Shown: positions 46,783-55,689 of the stretch, piece by piece
Layout of the letters: each line of letters begins with the position of its first letter
How positions within the stretch are numbered: the stretch's first letter is position 1
The notes under the pieces: generated by a model
What the model was told of the DNA's origin: nothing
Databases searched by the model: none
The model's input: only the letters and a program-made list of their open reading frames with translations
Translations under genes and position numbers: made by a program
NCBI GenBank assembly: GCA_012271065.1
Contig: JAAXHE010000046.1
Location: 6,873 to 66,557 of the forward strand
Source of the DNA: Candidatus Latescibacterota bacterium
GTDB taxonomy: Bacteria; Latescibacterota; UBA2968; GCA-2709665
Direction of reading: 5' to 3'
Length of the DNA stretch: 59,685 nucleotides

Positions 46783-47613
46783 ATGCCCGATGGTTTCCTC
46801 AAGGGACGCGCCGCAGTTGTCACGGGCGGCGCGAGCGGACTGGGCAGGGCCATCGCAATGCGTCTTGCGGGAAGGGGCGCCGACGTCTGTATCATGTCCC
46901 TGAGCAGCCGTCGCGTGAAGCGGGTGGAGAGCGAGGTGAAATACTTCGCCGCCGTCGACGAGATCGAGGCGACCCGGCTGGACATCGAGGAAACGGGCGT
47001 TCGTTGCGTCGCCCTGGACGGAGACGTGTGTTCTTCAGCGGATGTGGAGGAGATGGTCGGCCTGGCGGTGGGGACCTTCGGCAGTTTGGATGTTCTGGTG
47101 AACAACGCCGCCACAAACGTAATCCATCCGATTCTCAACCACGACGACCAGGCGTGGAGGCGGGTCGTTGACGTCAACCTGATCGGACCCTACCTGTGTA
47201 CCCGGCACGCGCTGCCGCATATGATCGAAAACGGTTGGGGACGGATCGTATCGATCGGCTCCACAAACGCACACGTCGGCACGCCCGATTACAGTGCGTA
47301 CGCGGCGTCCAAGCACGGTTTGTTGGGATTCAACAGGTCTCTTGCGCTGGAAGTGGCTCCTCACGGCATCACAGCCAATACGGTCAGCCCTGCTACAATT
47401 GAGACCCCGTCAGGTGAAATGCATCTGCAGAGGTGGGCCGACGACCAGGGTCTTTCCCGTGAAGCCATGCGCAAAGAGGTCATGAAATCCTATCCTCAGG
47501 GGAGGTTCCTGCGCCCGGAAGAAATCGCCGATCTGGTTGTTTTCCTGTGCCGGGATGAAGCGCGGGGAATCAACGGGGAGGACATAAGCGTGACAACGGG
47601 TGCGATGTACTAG
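46783..47613 (+). CDS. SDR-family oxidoreductase, classical
   Basis: 276 residues. NAD(P) loop TGGASGLGRA, NNAATN, catalytic Ser in SIGSTNA, and an intact YAASK. Typical of dehydrogenases of alcohols or 3-hydroxy acids. ATG 46783 with GAGAG upstream is preferred; the open frame upstream to 46702 lies inside the repeat. It may use a promoter within or before the repeat. Confidence 0.88.
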   Translation: MPDGFLKGRAAVVTGGASGLGRAIAMRLAGRGADVCIMSLSSRRVKRVESEVKYFAAVDEIEATRLDIEETGVRCVALDGDVCSSADVEEMVGLAVGTFGSLDVLVNNAATNVIHPILNHDDQAWRRVVDVNLIGPYLCTRHALPHMIENGWGRIVSIGSTNAHVGTPDYSAYAASKHGLLGFNRSLALEVAPHGITANTVSPATIETPSGEMHLQRWADDQGLSREAMRKEVMKSYPQGRFLRPEEIADLVVFLCRDEARGINGEDISVTTGAMY

Positions 47614-47715
47614 CCGCCCGCTGAAGAAGCCCATCCGGGCGACGGACGGAGGAGGGGTAGCGGAACACGCCCGAGGTACTGCCTTGCCCCGGTATTCGGA
47701 CAATTGGAGGTATTA

Positions 47716-48498
47716 ATGAATCTTGGGCTTAAAGGCCGTCGGGCGCTGGTGACAGGCGCGAGCACGGGAATCGGAAAGGCAATTGCATTCGAACTCGCAA
47801 GAGAGGGCGCGGCTCTCGCGATCTGCGCCCGCGGCGCGGGCGTACTTGAAGAGACGGCGGCGGCGCTCAGGGAGAAAACCTGCGTGGACGTATTCTCCCG
47901 CACTGCCGACGTCACGGAAGGCAAACAGGTCCAGTCGTTCGTGGAACAGGCCGCCGCGGCGCTTGGTGGCCTGGATATTCTGATAAACAACGCCGGCAGC
48001 GCGCTTCCCGGTACGTTCGAAGAGGTGGACGAGGTTCGCTGGCGCGCGGACCTCGATGTGAAGCTGTTCGCTGCGATGCACTGCGTGCGTTCCGCACTGC
48101 CCTATCTGAAACAAAGCACGCAGGCCAGGATTATCAACATCAATTCCATAGTTGGACGCCAGATCGCGCCGGAATACATCGCCAACAGCACAGACAGAGC
48201 GGCATGCCTGGCGTTCAGCAAGGGTCTCGCGGACAACCTGGCGCCATACGGTGTCCTTGTCAACAGCGTGAATCCCGGCAACGTGAAGAGCCAGGCCTGG
48301 GGAAGCACATTGGACTATTTCGCGCCGGACGCGGAACTGGAGGAATATTACGAACAGGCCGGCCGGGAAACACCGCTGGGCAGGGTGGGGGAAGCCGACG
48401 AGATCGCGGCAGTCGTGACTTTCCTGGCAAGCAAACGCGCAAGCTACATTACCGGAGCATCTATAGACGTCGACGGCGGTCTGGTGAGGTATATTTAG
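47716..48498 (+). CDS. SDR-family protein with altered catalytic residues
   Basis: 260 residues. Nucleotide-binding TGASTGIGKA, NNAGS, and Ser in NINSIVG are present. Where SDRs have Y-x-x-x-K, the aligned segment reads NSTDR (within EYIANSTDRAAC), so Tyr is Asn and Lys is Arg. A Tyr lies two residues earlier. The protein may be a binding or regulatory SDR, or use an unusual mechanism. ATG 47716 has GGAGG upstream; it lies 102 bases after the first SDR. Confidence 0.88.
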   Translation: MNLGLKGRRALVTGASTGIGKAIAFELAREGAALAICARGAGVLEETAAALREKTCVDVFSRTADVTEGKQVQSFVEQAAAALGGLDILINNAGSALPGTFEEVDEVRWRADLDVKLFAAMHCVRSALPYLKQSTQARIININSIVGRQIAPEYIANSTDRAACLAFSKGLADNLAPYGVLVNSVNPGNVKSQAWGSTLDYFAPDAELEEYYEQAGRETPLGRVGEADEIAAVVTFLASKRASYITGASIDVDGGLVRYI

Positions 48499-48578
48499 GT
48501 GACTCCCGGGCGCCCGCCTGTAGCGGCGCCCGAATCGGTACAGCGAACTGGTAGCTCGCGCTCGCGAGGGTACGAATA

Positions 48579-50825
48579 TTGTCCAATCCTCGATTCGAGA
48601 AATCCTCGCCCGTCCCCGGTCTGGGGCTGGAAGGCTACGCCGATGAGATAACCCTTCCGGCCGGAGCGGATGTCGCTTTCAAACTGGGCGGTCCTCCGGG
48701 TACCGTCGAGGTAAACCTTTCGCGGCTGATTCACGGCGATCCGAATCCTGACGGACCAGGTTACCGGGAAGAACGCGTATCGTGGGGGCAGCCGGAACGG
48801 ATTGAGGTTTCCGACCAGGCGACGGATTATGGTTCGTACGTAGAGATTCCCCACTCCGATACGCTGAATCCAACAGTCGCGTTTACCGTGGGCCTCTGGT
48901 TTCAGCCATCGCTGGGCGGCGGCGGATGGCGGGCCCTCGCCGTGAAGTGGGCGCGCGACAACCTTGGCTACGGGATTTTCTTCACCGGCGAGCGGTTTCT
49001 GACTGCAGCCGTGTCTCACGACGGGAGGACGGCGCACTGGGCGACTGCCAGAGAGAACATTCACGTTGGCAACTGGCAGTTCGTGGCGTTCTCGTACCGT
49101 CCCGATCCGGGCGAAATTCGTCTCTACCAGCAGGTTGGAGATACGGCAGGCGTGGTCGAAACCCGATCGTCCCGCGACACCCTGAGTCTTTCGTCGAAAA
49201 ATGTCGCGAAGGGTCCTGTGTTCGCGGGCAACGCGCCGTTGTTGTTCGGCGCCTGTCAGGACCCCGATCGAATCGGCAGCCACTGGGCTCATTTCACGGG
49301 AAAGATCGCACAACCCGTAATTTTCGGAGCCGCGCTCGACCGCGAAGAGGTCCAGGCGCTTGCAGACGGACAGGACCCGCTGTCTCTCGGTCCCGTTATC
49401 GGATGCTGGCATTTCGGCCTGGAGGTGACGGGCCCCCGGGTCGTCGATCTGTCGGACAACATGAACCATGGGCTTGCCGTCAATGCGCCGGGGCGCGCGG
49501 TGACGGGTCCCTTCTGGAGGGGAATGCCGTCCAGGCTCTATACGGATCGGCCTGACGACTACAACGCGATCTACCTGCACGAAGACGACCTGGAAGATGC
49601 AGGATGGCCGACGTCATTTTCGGTTGCGATACCGCCCGACGCGAGATCCGGCATATATACGCTGCGCGCCGGGACTGATTCGGACACGCTGTTCGTGCCG
49701 TTTATCGTGACGTCAAAGACGCCGCGGTCCGAAATAGCCTTTCTGGTTCCCACGCTCACGTGGCAGGCATACGGAAGTAACCGCGCCGCGTACAGCTATA
49801 CAGAAGACGGAGTACTGGACCGTACGCTGTGCATGTACGACGTACACAGCGACGGGTCGATGGTTCACTATTATTCGCGCCTTCAACCCACGCGGGGATG
49901 GAATCCCGGCGCGGGATTTCAGAACTGGGGGGCGCACAACATCACGGCGAACCTCTACCTGATCGACTGGCTGGAGGCGAAGGCGTTCGAATACGAGGTA
50001 TTGGCGGACGAAGACCTTCACCGCGGGGGCGCCGACCTGCTTTCCGGTTACCGATGTGTGGTCATGGGCAGCCATCCCGAATACCACACCGAAACCATGG
50101 TCGACAGCCTGGCGGCGTATGTCCGAAACGGGGGCCGCCTCGTCTATTTGAGCGGCAATGGACTCTACTGGGTGATGTCCATCGACCCCCGGCGGCCGTA
50201 CCTGCTTGAACTTCGCCGTGGCGGAGAAGGGGACTACGGACCGACGTACGATCCCGCGCCCGGGGAGTCCCAACACAGCACCACACTGGAACTCGGAGGT
50301 CTGTGGGCAAGGCGTGGACGTCCGCCGCGGCGGACGGTCGGAGTGGAACACGCGTCGAACGCCTGGATCGAAGCCGATGAAGAACGAGGATTCCGGAGGC
50401 TTCCGTCGAGCATGGACCCCAGTTACGCATGGGTGTTCAATGGCGTCGGGCAGGACGAGGTTATCGGAGACTTCGGTCTGAACCTGGGCAGCGCGGCAGG
50501 GTTTGAAATGGATGCCGTGCAGTCCTGGGCGTGGGACCGGTTCACGCCTGAGCCTGTCGTACTTGCCCGGGCGGCGCACCCCGACTTTATCCCGGCCCGG
50601 CGCACGCACGTCTCGCCGACAGCCGACCTGGCAATCATGGACTTTGCCGGGGGAGGCGCGGTTTTTTCCGCTGGATCCGTAACCTGGACGGGCAGCCTCT
50701 CCCACAACGGATACGCGAATAACGTCTCGACGATCACCCGTAACGTGATTCGCCGGTTTCTGGATACGCCCGACGGCCAGACCGTGCTGGAAGATCCCGG
50801 TCCAACGTCACTGGTAAGGGAATGA
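48579..50825 (+). CDS. N,N-dimethylformamidase large-subunit-like protein with LamG domain
   Basis: 748 residues. A LamG/concanavalin-like domain (about 85-245: YVEIPHSDTLNPTVAFTVGL, WHFGLE) precedes the DMFase-type C-terminal region: IAFLVPTLTWQAYGSNRAAY, SDGSMVHYYSRLQPTRGW, CVVMGSHPEYHTETMVDSL, GGRLVYLSGNGLYW. The family hydrolyses dimethylformamide to formate and dimethylamine; relatives act on other N-alkyl amides. No signal peptide. Start TTG 48579 with GAGGG upstream. No small DMFase subunit is seen nearby. Confidence 0.85.
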   Translation: MSNPRFEKSSPVPGLGLEGYADEITLPAGADVAFKLGGPPGTVEVNLSRLIHGDPNPDGPGYREERVSWGQPERIEVSDQATDYGSYVEIPHSDTLNPTVAFTVGLWFQPSLGGGGWRALAVKWARDNLGYGIFFTGERFLTAAVSHDGRTAHWATARENIHVGNWQFVAFSYRPDPGEIRLYQQVGDTAGVVETRSSRDTLSLSSKNVAKGPVFAGNAPLLFGACQDPDRIGSHWAHFTGKIAQPVIFGAALDREEVQALADGQDPLSLGPVIGCWHFGLEVTGPRVVDLSDNMNHGLAVNAPGRAVTGPFWRGMPSRLYTDRPDDYNAIYLHEDDLEDAGWPTSFSVAIPPDARSGIYTLRAGTDSDTLFVPFIVTSKTPRSEIAFLVPTLTWQAYGSNRAAYSYTEDGVLDRTLCMYDVHSDGSMVHYYSRLQPTRGWNPGAGFQNWGAHNITANLYLIDWLEAKAFEYEVLADEDLHRGGADLLSGYRCVVMGSHPEYHTETMVDSLAAYVRNGGRLVYLSGNGLYWVMSIDPRRPYLLELRRGGEGDYGPTYDPAPGESQHSTTLELGGLWARRGRPPRRTVGVEHASNAWIEADEERGFRRLPSSMDPSYAWVFNGVGQDEVIGDFGLNLGSAAGFEMDAVQSWAWDRFTPEPVVLARAAHPDFIPARRTHVSPTADLAIMDFAGGGAVFSAGSVTWTGSLSHNGYANNVSTITRNVIRRFLDTPDGQTVLEDPGPTSLVRE

Positions 50826-50865
50826 TCCCAATGATCAGCAGTGGAAAAACGAAGGACTCATCCCG

Positions 50866-51933
50866 ATGAACGAAAGTGCGTCGAAAAACACCCGGGGCCT
50901 GTTGCAGCGGCTTGACGAAGACGCGGTGATATGCGCCGAGGGGTACCTGTTTGAACTCGAGCGCCGGGGGTATCTGCAGGCGGGGCCATACGTGCCGGAG
51001 GTCGTACTCGAGCATCCCGATGTCGTGGCCGGGCTGCATCGCGAATTCTGGCGGGCGGGCACCGACGTGATCGAGGCGTTTACATACTACGGGCACCGCG
51101 AAAAACTGCGCATCATCGGCAGGGAACACCTTCTGGAGCCGTTGCAGAAGAACGCGTTGTCAATCGCGCAGTCGGTCGCCGCCTCCGTCGATGGAGAACG
51201 CCCGCTGGTTGCAGGCAACATCTGCAATACCAACATTTGGGATCCGGCCGATCGCGAAACCGATGGGCAGGTTGCGGCGATGTTCGACGAGCAGGTGGCC
51301 TGGGCGGCCGAGGCGGGCGTGGATTTCATGATCGCCGAGACATTCTCCTTTTTCGGGGAGGCTGCGCTGGCGCTGGCGTCCATCAGACGCGCCGGCATGC
51401 CGGCTGTCGTCACCTTTGCGCACCATCGCGAGGAAGGATTGAGGGATGGCGTCCTGCTGGATGAGGCCGCAATTCGACTTGAACAGGCAGGCGCTGACGT
51501 CGTGGGGGTGAATTGCGCCAGGGGACCGCGGACCATGCTGCCCGACGTTGAACGCATCCGGCGTTCGGTGTCCTGCCACGTGGCGGCATTGCCGGTACCG
51601 TATCGTACGACAGATGAGCAACCGACGTTTCAGTCGCTCGTGGAAACGGACTCCCATAGTCCGCCGGAGGGAGGTTCGTTTCCCACGGCGCTGGATCCCT
51701 TTACATGCCACAGGTATGAGATGGCCGGGTTTGCCCGTAAAGCGTTCGAAATGGGCGTGCGGTACCTGGGCGTCTGCTGCGGAGCAGGGCCACACCACGT
51801 CAGATCGATCGCGGAAGCGTTGGGACGGCGTCCGCCAGCCAGCAGGTACTCTCCGGATATGTCCAGGCACTATGCGCTGGGCAGCGATGCCCGGCTCCGG
51901 CGTCACAACCAGGAGTTCGTGGACAAGCTGTGA
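50866..51933 (+). CDS. Homocysteine S-methyltransferase family protein (BHMT-like)
   Basis: 355 residues. Barrel with CAEGYLFELERRGYLQAGPY, EAFTYYGHREKL, FMIAETFSFFGEA, and zinc ligands Cys217 (GVNCARGP) and Cys304-Cys305 (GVCCGAGP). The pattern is nearest betaine-homocysteine methyltransferase. Methyl donors of such enzymes include betaine and S-methylmethionine; this one's donor is not known. It is 40 bases after the DMFase-like gene, so probably cotranscribed. Confidence 0.88.
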   Translation: MNESASKNTRGLLQRLDEDAVICAEGYLFELERRGYLQAGPYVPEVVLEHPDVVAGLHREFWRAGTDVIEAFTYYGHREKLRIIGREHLLEPLQKNALSIAQSVAASVDGERPLVAGNICNTNIWDPADRETDGQVAAMFDEQVAWAAEAGVDFMIAETFSFFGEAALALASIRRAGMPAVVTFAHHREEGLRDGVLLDEAAIRLEQAGADVVGVNCARGPRTMLPDVERIRRSVSCHVAALPVPYRTTDEQPTFQSLVETDSHSPPEGGSFPTALDPFTCHRYEMAGFARKAFEMGVRYLGVCCGAGPHHVRSIAEALGRRPPASRYSPDMSRHYALGSDARLRRHNQEFVDKL

Positions 51934-52021
51934 GGAGCCCGGAGGCCGGTTCCAGCCCGCAATGGCGTGATTTTCCGGACGTTGCAGCGAATCCGGGAAT
52001 CGACCAGGAGCCCAAGAGTCC

Positions 52022-53623
52022 ATGCGATCCTGTGCGGCCGCAATCGCGGAAACCCTGCACGAAGGCGGGGTACGGTACGTATTCGGCCACCCCGGCGGCG
52101 AGGTGGTGGACCTGATCGAGGCGCTGGAGAAGGCAGGAATCCGATTCGTACTGACCGGTCATGAGGCCGCCGCAGCCTTTATGGCGAGCACCGTCGGACG
52201 CCTCACGGGTACGCCTGGCGTCTGCCTTGCGACGCTTGGCCCTGGCGCCTGCAATCTGGTGCTGGGCGTCGGCGCCGCGTACCTCGACAGAGACCCGATA
52301 CTGGCCATATCCGCGCGCAGCCCGGCATCCCGGTCCGTGGTCAGTCAGAAGCAGAATCTGTCGCTCAATGAATTGTTCGGCCCCGTCTGCAAATGGTCGG
52401 TCGACCTGTCGAAAACAGGCGTTCGGGAAACGATAACGTCCGCTTTGAGGGTCTCGACCGCCGCGCCGGCCGGACCGGTTTACCTCACGATACCGAATGA
52501 CGTCGCCGTGGACCGCGCGTCCCATGGCAAGGGGGCGTCCACGCCGGACCTGACTTGCGGGCACAGCGGGAGTCTCGACGCGATAGCGGCGGTATTGAAC
52601 AGGGCTGAACGTCCTGTGGGCATTGTGGGCGTCGCGCTGGACGTCACGCGGGATTCCGCTGCGGTGCGCCGGTTTTTTTCTCAGTCGCAGATTCCCTACG
52701 TCGTGCTGCCGCAGGCGAAGGGTATCGCCGATGAGTTCGGTCCGGGGTATCTGGGCACGGTGGCGTCTGCGGCGGGAGACGCGGTTCTCGTGAATCTGAT
52801 CAGGAGGAGCGATTGCCTTCTGGGGGTGGGTTTCGATCCGGTAGAATCCGCCCAGGACTGGCATCTTCGTCAGCCGGTTTACTCTCTGGCCGGCTGCTCG
52901 ATTGCCTTTGGCGACTTCATGCCGGCTTCCGAGTGTGTGGGCGACGTCACAATTCTGCTGGATCGCCTGCTCGAAGCATATAAGACGCGCGCTACCTGGA
53001 CGGCCGCCGACATCCGCGGCGCGAGGCAGGGTGTCGCGGATGCGATCTGTCCCGGCACGGGTGCCGGCGCCAATGGGCTTGCCCCGTTCCATCTGGTGCG
53101 TGAGTTACACGAAACGCTGCCCGGTGAGACCATTCTTTCCGTCGACGTCGGCGCGCACAAGATGCTGGTCTCGCAGGTCTGGCGGGCGGCTTCGCCGGGG
53201 ACGTTCCTGACGTCAAACGGCCTTTCCGCGATGGGGTACGGTCTGCCGTCGGCGCTGGCGGCGGCGCTCATACGGCCTGGCCGACCGGTGGCGGGCGTAT
53301 TCGGCGACGCCGGTTTCGCAATGATGGTCCAGGAACTGGAAACCGCGCGCCGGCTTGGGCTGCGTCCGTTGCTCGTGGTGATGTGCGACCGGTCCCTGGC
53401 AATTGTCAAGGTCGCCCAGGCCATGCGTAACATCCCGTATCGCGGCGTGGATTTCCTACCGGTGGATTGGGCGAGGGTGGCTGAGGGCTTTGGCGCAAGG
53501 GGGGTGACCGTGACGACACTGGAGGAAATGCGGCGGACCGGAGAGGCCTGGCTGGAGAAGCCGGAGTTGACGGTCGTGGCAGCCCGGGTGGACGAGGAGC
53601 TATATGCCGGAATGGAATACTAG
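52022..53623 (+). CDS. Thiamine-diphosphate enzyme (acetolactate synthase-like)
   Basis: 533 residues with the three-domain layout of ThDP decarboxylases/synthases: FVLTGHEAAAAF (activating Glu48), a central domain, and the cofactor domain with DVGAHKMLVSQVW and GDAGFAMMVQELETA near 427. The usual Asn metal ligand of the GDG-x-N motif is replaced by CDRSLAIVK, as in some atypical members. It could be a benzoylformate- or sulfoacetaldehyde-type enzyme rather than a true acetolactate synthase (no ilvN-like partner). It begins 88 bases after the methyltransferase. Confidence 0.88.
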   Translation: MRSCAAAIAETLHEGGVRYVFGHPGGEVVDLIEALEKAGIRFVLTGHEAAAAFMASTVGRLTGTPGVCLATLGPGACNLVLGVGAAYLDRDPILAISARSPASRSVVSQKQNLSLNELFGPVCKWSVDLSKTGVRETITSALRVSTAAPAGPVYLTIPNDVAVDRASHGKGASTPDLTCGHSGSLDAIAAVLNRAERPVGIVGVALDVTRDSAAVRRFFSQSQIPYVVLPQAKGIADEFGPGYLGTVASAAGDAVLVNLIRRSDCLLGVGFDPVESAQDWHLRQPVYSLAGCSIAFGDFMPASECVGDVTILLDRLLEAYKTRATWTAADIRGARQGVADAICPGTGAGANGLAPFHLVRELHETLPGETILSVDVGAHKMLVSQVWRAASPGTFLTSNGLSAMGYGLPSALAAALIRPGRPVAGVFGDAGFAMMVQELETARRLGLRPLLVVMCDRSLAIVKVAQAMRNIPYRGVDFLPVDWARVAEGFGARGVTVTTLEEMRRTGEAWLEKPELTVVAARVDEELYAGMEY

Positions 53624-53667
53624 TATTTTTGGCGCCGGAGCGCCGGAGACGTGAATGTGAGGCAACC

Positions 53668-55005
53668 GTGCGGATACCCGAACACACGACATATCTGATT
53701 ATCGGCGCCGGGGTTCACGGTCTGAGTACCGGCTATCACCTGGCGCGGGCCTTGAAGAGCCGGCGCAGAGCTTCCCGGTCCGATGTGCTGATCGTGGACA
53801 AGAAGGGGGTGGCGGCGGGGGCTTCCGGCATCGCCTGCGGCGTCATCCGCAATAACTATTTCCAACCGGCCATGCGCGAACTGATGGCGCACAGCGTCGA
53901 CATTTGGGAGACCGATCCGGAGGCGTTCAGCTACCATCCCGTCGGCTACATGCAGATCAGCCCCGAGTCCATGCATGAGGACGTTGCCAGCATCGCACAA
54001 CAGCAGCGCGAAATCGGTTACGAATCGGAGTTTATAGAGGGTGACGCGGACTGCCTGAAATATATGCGGCATTTGTTTCACGACTGGCAGGCGAAGGGAA
54101 TTACGTCTGTCCTCCATGAAAAGCGAGGGGGGTACGCCAACAACCGTGCGTCGATGACGGGCCTGGCCGCCAAGGCCGGGAGCGAAGGGGTCAGGATTCT
54201 GGAAGGCGTCGAGGTCACCGGATTCCGATTCGATGGAGGGGCGGTCTCGGCCGTGGAAACGGATCGCGGCGTGATCCGGGCGGACGAGGTCGTTGTCGCC
54301 GCGGGGCCGTGGGCAAAGCTGCTCTGGGACATGCTGGATCTGCCGGAATCGGTAACCATCAAGGGTTCTGACGGGGCATTGCACCACGATATACCGATGT
54401 GGAGTTACTGGTGTCTGCAGGAAGGCACGCTCGGCGTCAACCCCGATTTTCTCAAGACCAACGACGGCAGGATGCCTCCGGTGATTCATCTGGACACGGA
54501 CGCGCCTCTGTATTCGGACGTAGACGGTTCGTTGATTACCGATCGCCTGTGGGGCATCTACTACAAACCCGACTTCCACTTCGGGGGCGTTCAGGGCGGG
54601 GCAATGCCCTACCGGGTGGAGAGACCTCCGGACGACGTGGCTGTGGACCCCTATGGACCGGAATCCCCCGATTTCATCGTGGGCGAGCAGTTCGCCCATC
54701 AGTGGTGTTCCGCGCTGGCATTCTGTCACAAGCGGTTTGAAGGAAAGTCATCCCTCTTCAAGAAAGAGCCGTCCGGAGGCATTGGCGCGTTTACACCCGA
54801 CAGTTTCCCGGTTTTCGACCGGTTTCACCAGAACTGCTACATCATTGCGGACTCGAATCACGGATACAAGATGATCGGGGTGGGCAGGCTGGTGGCCGAG
54901 GAACTCCTCGGCGAGTCTACGCGTCTGTTGGCGCCGTTCCGCTTTTCCCGCTATGTCGAGGGAAGGCTCCATCCGGTATCCAACAGTCCGTTCCCCTGGA
55001 GTTGA
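53668..55005 (+). CDS. FAD-dependent oxidoreductase, DAO family (sarcosine/dimethylglycine oxidase-like)
   Basis: 445 residues. N-terminal dinucleotide motif YLIIGAGVHGLSTGYHLA, VAAGASGIACGVIRNNYF, ADEVVVAAGPWA, and a C-terminal HGYKMIGVGRLVAEELLG with the FAD-contact end. Related enzymes oxidise N-methyl amines or amino acids. GTG 53668 has GAGG upstream; the frame is open to 53629. It lies directly after the ThDP gene (45 bases). Confidence 0.87.
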   Translation: MRIPEHTTYLIIGAGVHGLSTGYHLARALKSRRRASRSDVLIVDKKGVAAGASGIACGVIRNNYFQPAMRELMAHSVDIWETDPEAFSYHPVGYMQISPESMHEDVASIAQQQREIGYESEFIEGDADCLKYMRHLFHDWQAKGITSVLHEKRGGYANNRASMTGLAAKAGSEGVRILEGVEVTGFRFDGGAVSAVETDRGVIRADEVVVAAGPWAKLLWDMLDLPESVTIKGSDGALHHDIPMWSYWCLQEGTLGVNPDFLKTNDGRMPPVIHLDTDAPLYSDVDGSLITDRLWGIYYKPDFHFGGVQGGAMPYRVERPPDDVAVDPYGPESPDFIVGEQFAHQWCSALAFCHKRFEGKSSLFKKEPSGGIGAFTPDSFPVFDRFHQNCYIIADSNHGYKMIGVGRLVAEELLGESTRLLAPFRFSRYVEGRLHPVSNSPFPWS

Positions 55006-55207
55006 GCATTCACCGGGCCCGTCCGGACACGATCATTTCGCGCAGCGTACCCGGGGTGTTTAACCTGTCAGTCATTGAGGGCGACATCCCGGTGAATAGA
55101 TCTTCGGTAAAACCCTGTTCCTGCATGTCACGGTCGTAAAGCGCATTTCCCGGGACGGCATACGGTCGGAAACGCAGCCGCCTGCCGGAATCCCGGATGA
55201 GGGCGCC

Positions 55208-55564
55208 TTGCGGATTCGCAGCAGCCGCGTTCGCGACTGGGAACTGGTCCAGGTGGGCGAATTGAGGGCGCCCCCGGGCGAGCGGCCGGACCTGGAGGCG
55301 GAACGCGTTACGGAACAGTTGACGACCGTCCTCGAACGGGTGTCGCTTTCGCGGAAGGATGTCTGTCTGACATTTGCCTATGTCAGTTCACCGGAATCCG
55401 CCGCGGCCTTCTCGGAAGTTGCCTCTCGAGCCGTGCCATCGGATACGGCGCACGTGTTGCCGTGCCCCGCAATGCCTGAGCTGGATACGCGCCATATCAA
55501 GGTGGAGTTGACGGCAGGAAGACGCCTGGATCCCGTCTCGACGACAGAGTCGAACAACCCCTGA
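55208..55564 (+). CDS. RidA-like protein, possibly truncated
   Basis: 118 codons from TTG 55208. WELVQVGELRAPPG, TEQLTTVLERVSLSRKDVCL, FAYVSSPESAAAFSEV and PCPAMPELDTRHIKVEL follow the RidA/YjgF fold. The Arg that RidA enzymes use (in a PARS-type motif) is missing; SDTAHV stands there. The frame is open upstream to 55100 and reads like the normal RidA N-terminus (KRISRDGIRSETQPPAG) but has no ATG, GTG or TTG, so the real start may be lost. Nothing else is evident in 55006-55207 or 55565-55677. Confidence 0.5.
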   Translation: MRIRSSRVRDWELVQVGELRAPPGERPDLEAERVTEQLTTVLERVSLSRKDVCLTFAYVSSPESAAAFSEVASRAVPSDTAHVLPCPAMPELDTRHIKVELTAGRRLDPVSTTESNNP

Positions 55565-55689
55565 CCGCACAGGCGGCAAGGGGCCGTTCCGCGCGTTTTC
55601 TTGCGAACAGGTCAGGAACGATCTTCACCGCTGACCGGTCTAATTCATAAAGCACGTTTTTCCCTCTGTACCCTGATGTGGGGCCTGAA

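Noticed and set aside
48495..49580. 361-codon minus-strand frame over the DMFase-like gene
   Set aside because: Shadow frame without a domain or a ribosome site.
51800..53092. 430-codon minus-strand frame over the ThDP enzyme
   Set aside because: Arg/His/Pro-rich mirror frame; the plus-strand gene has clear motifs.
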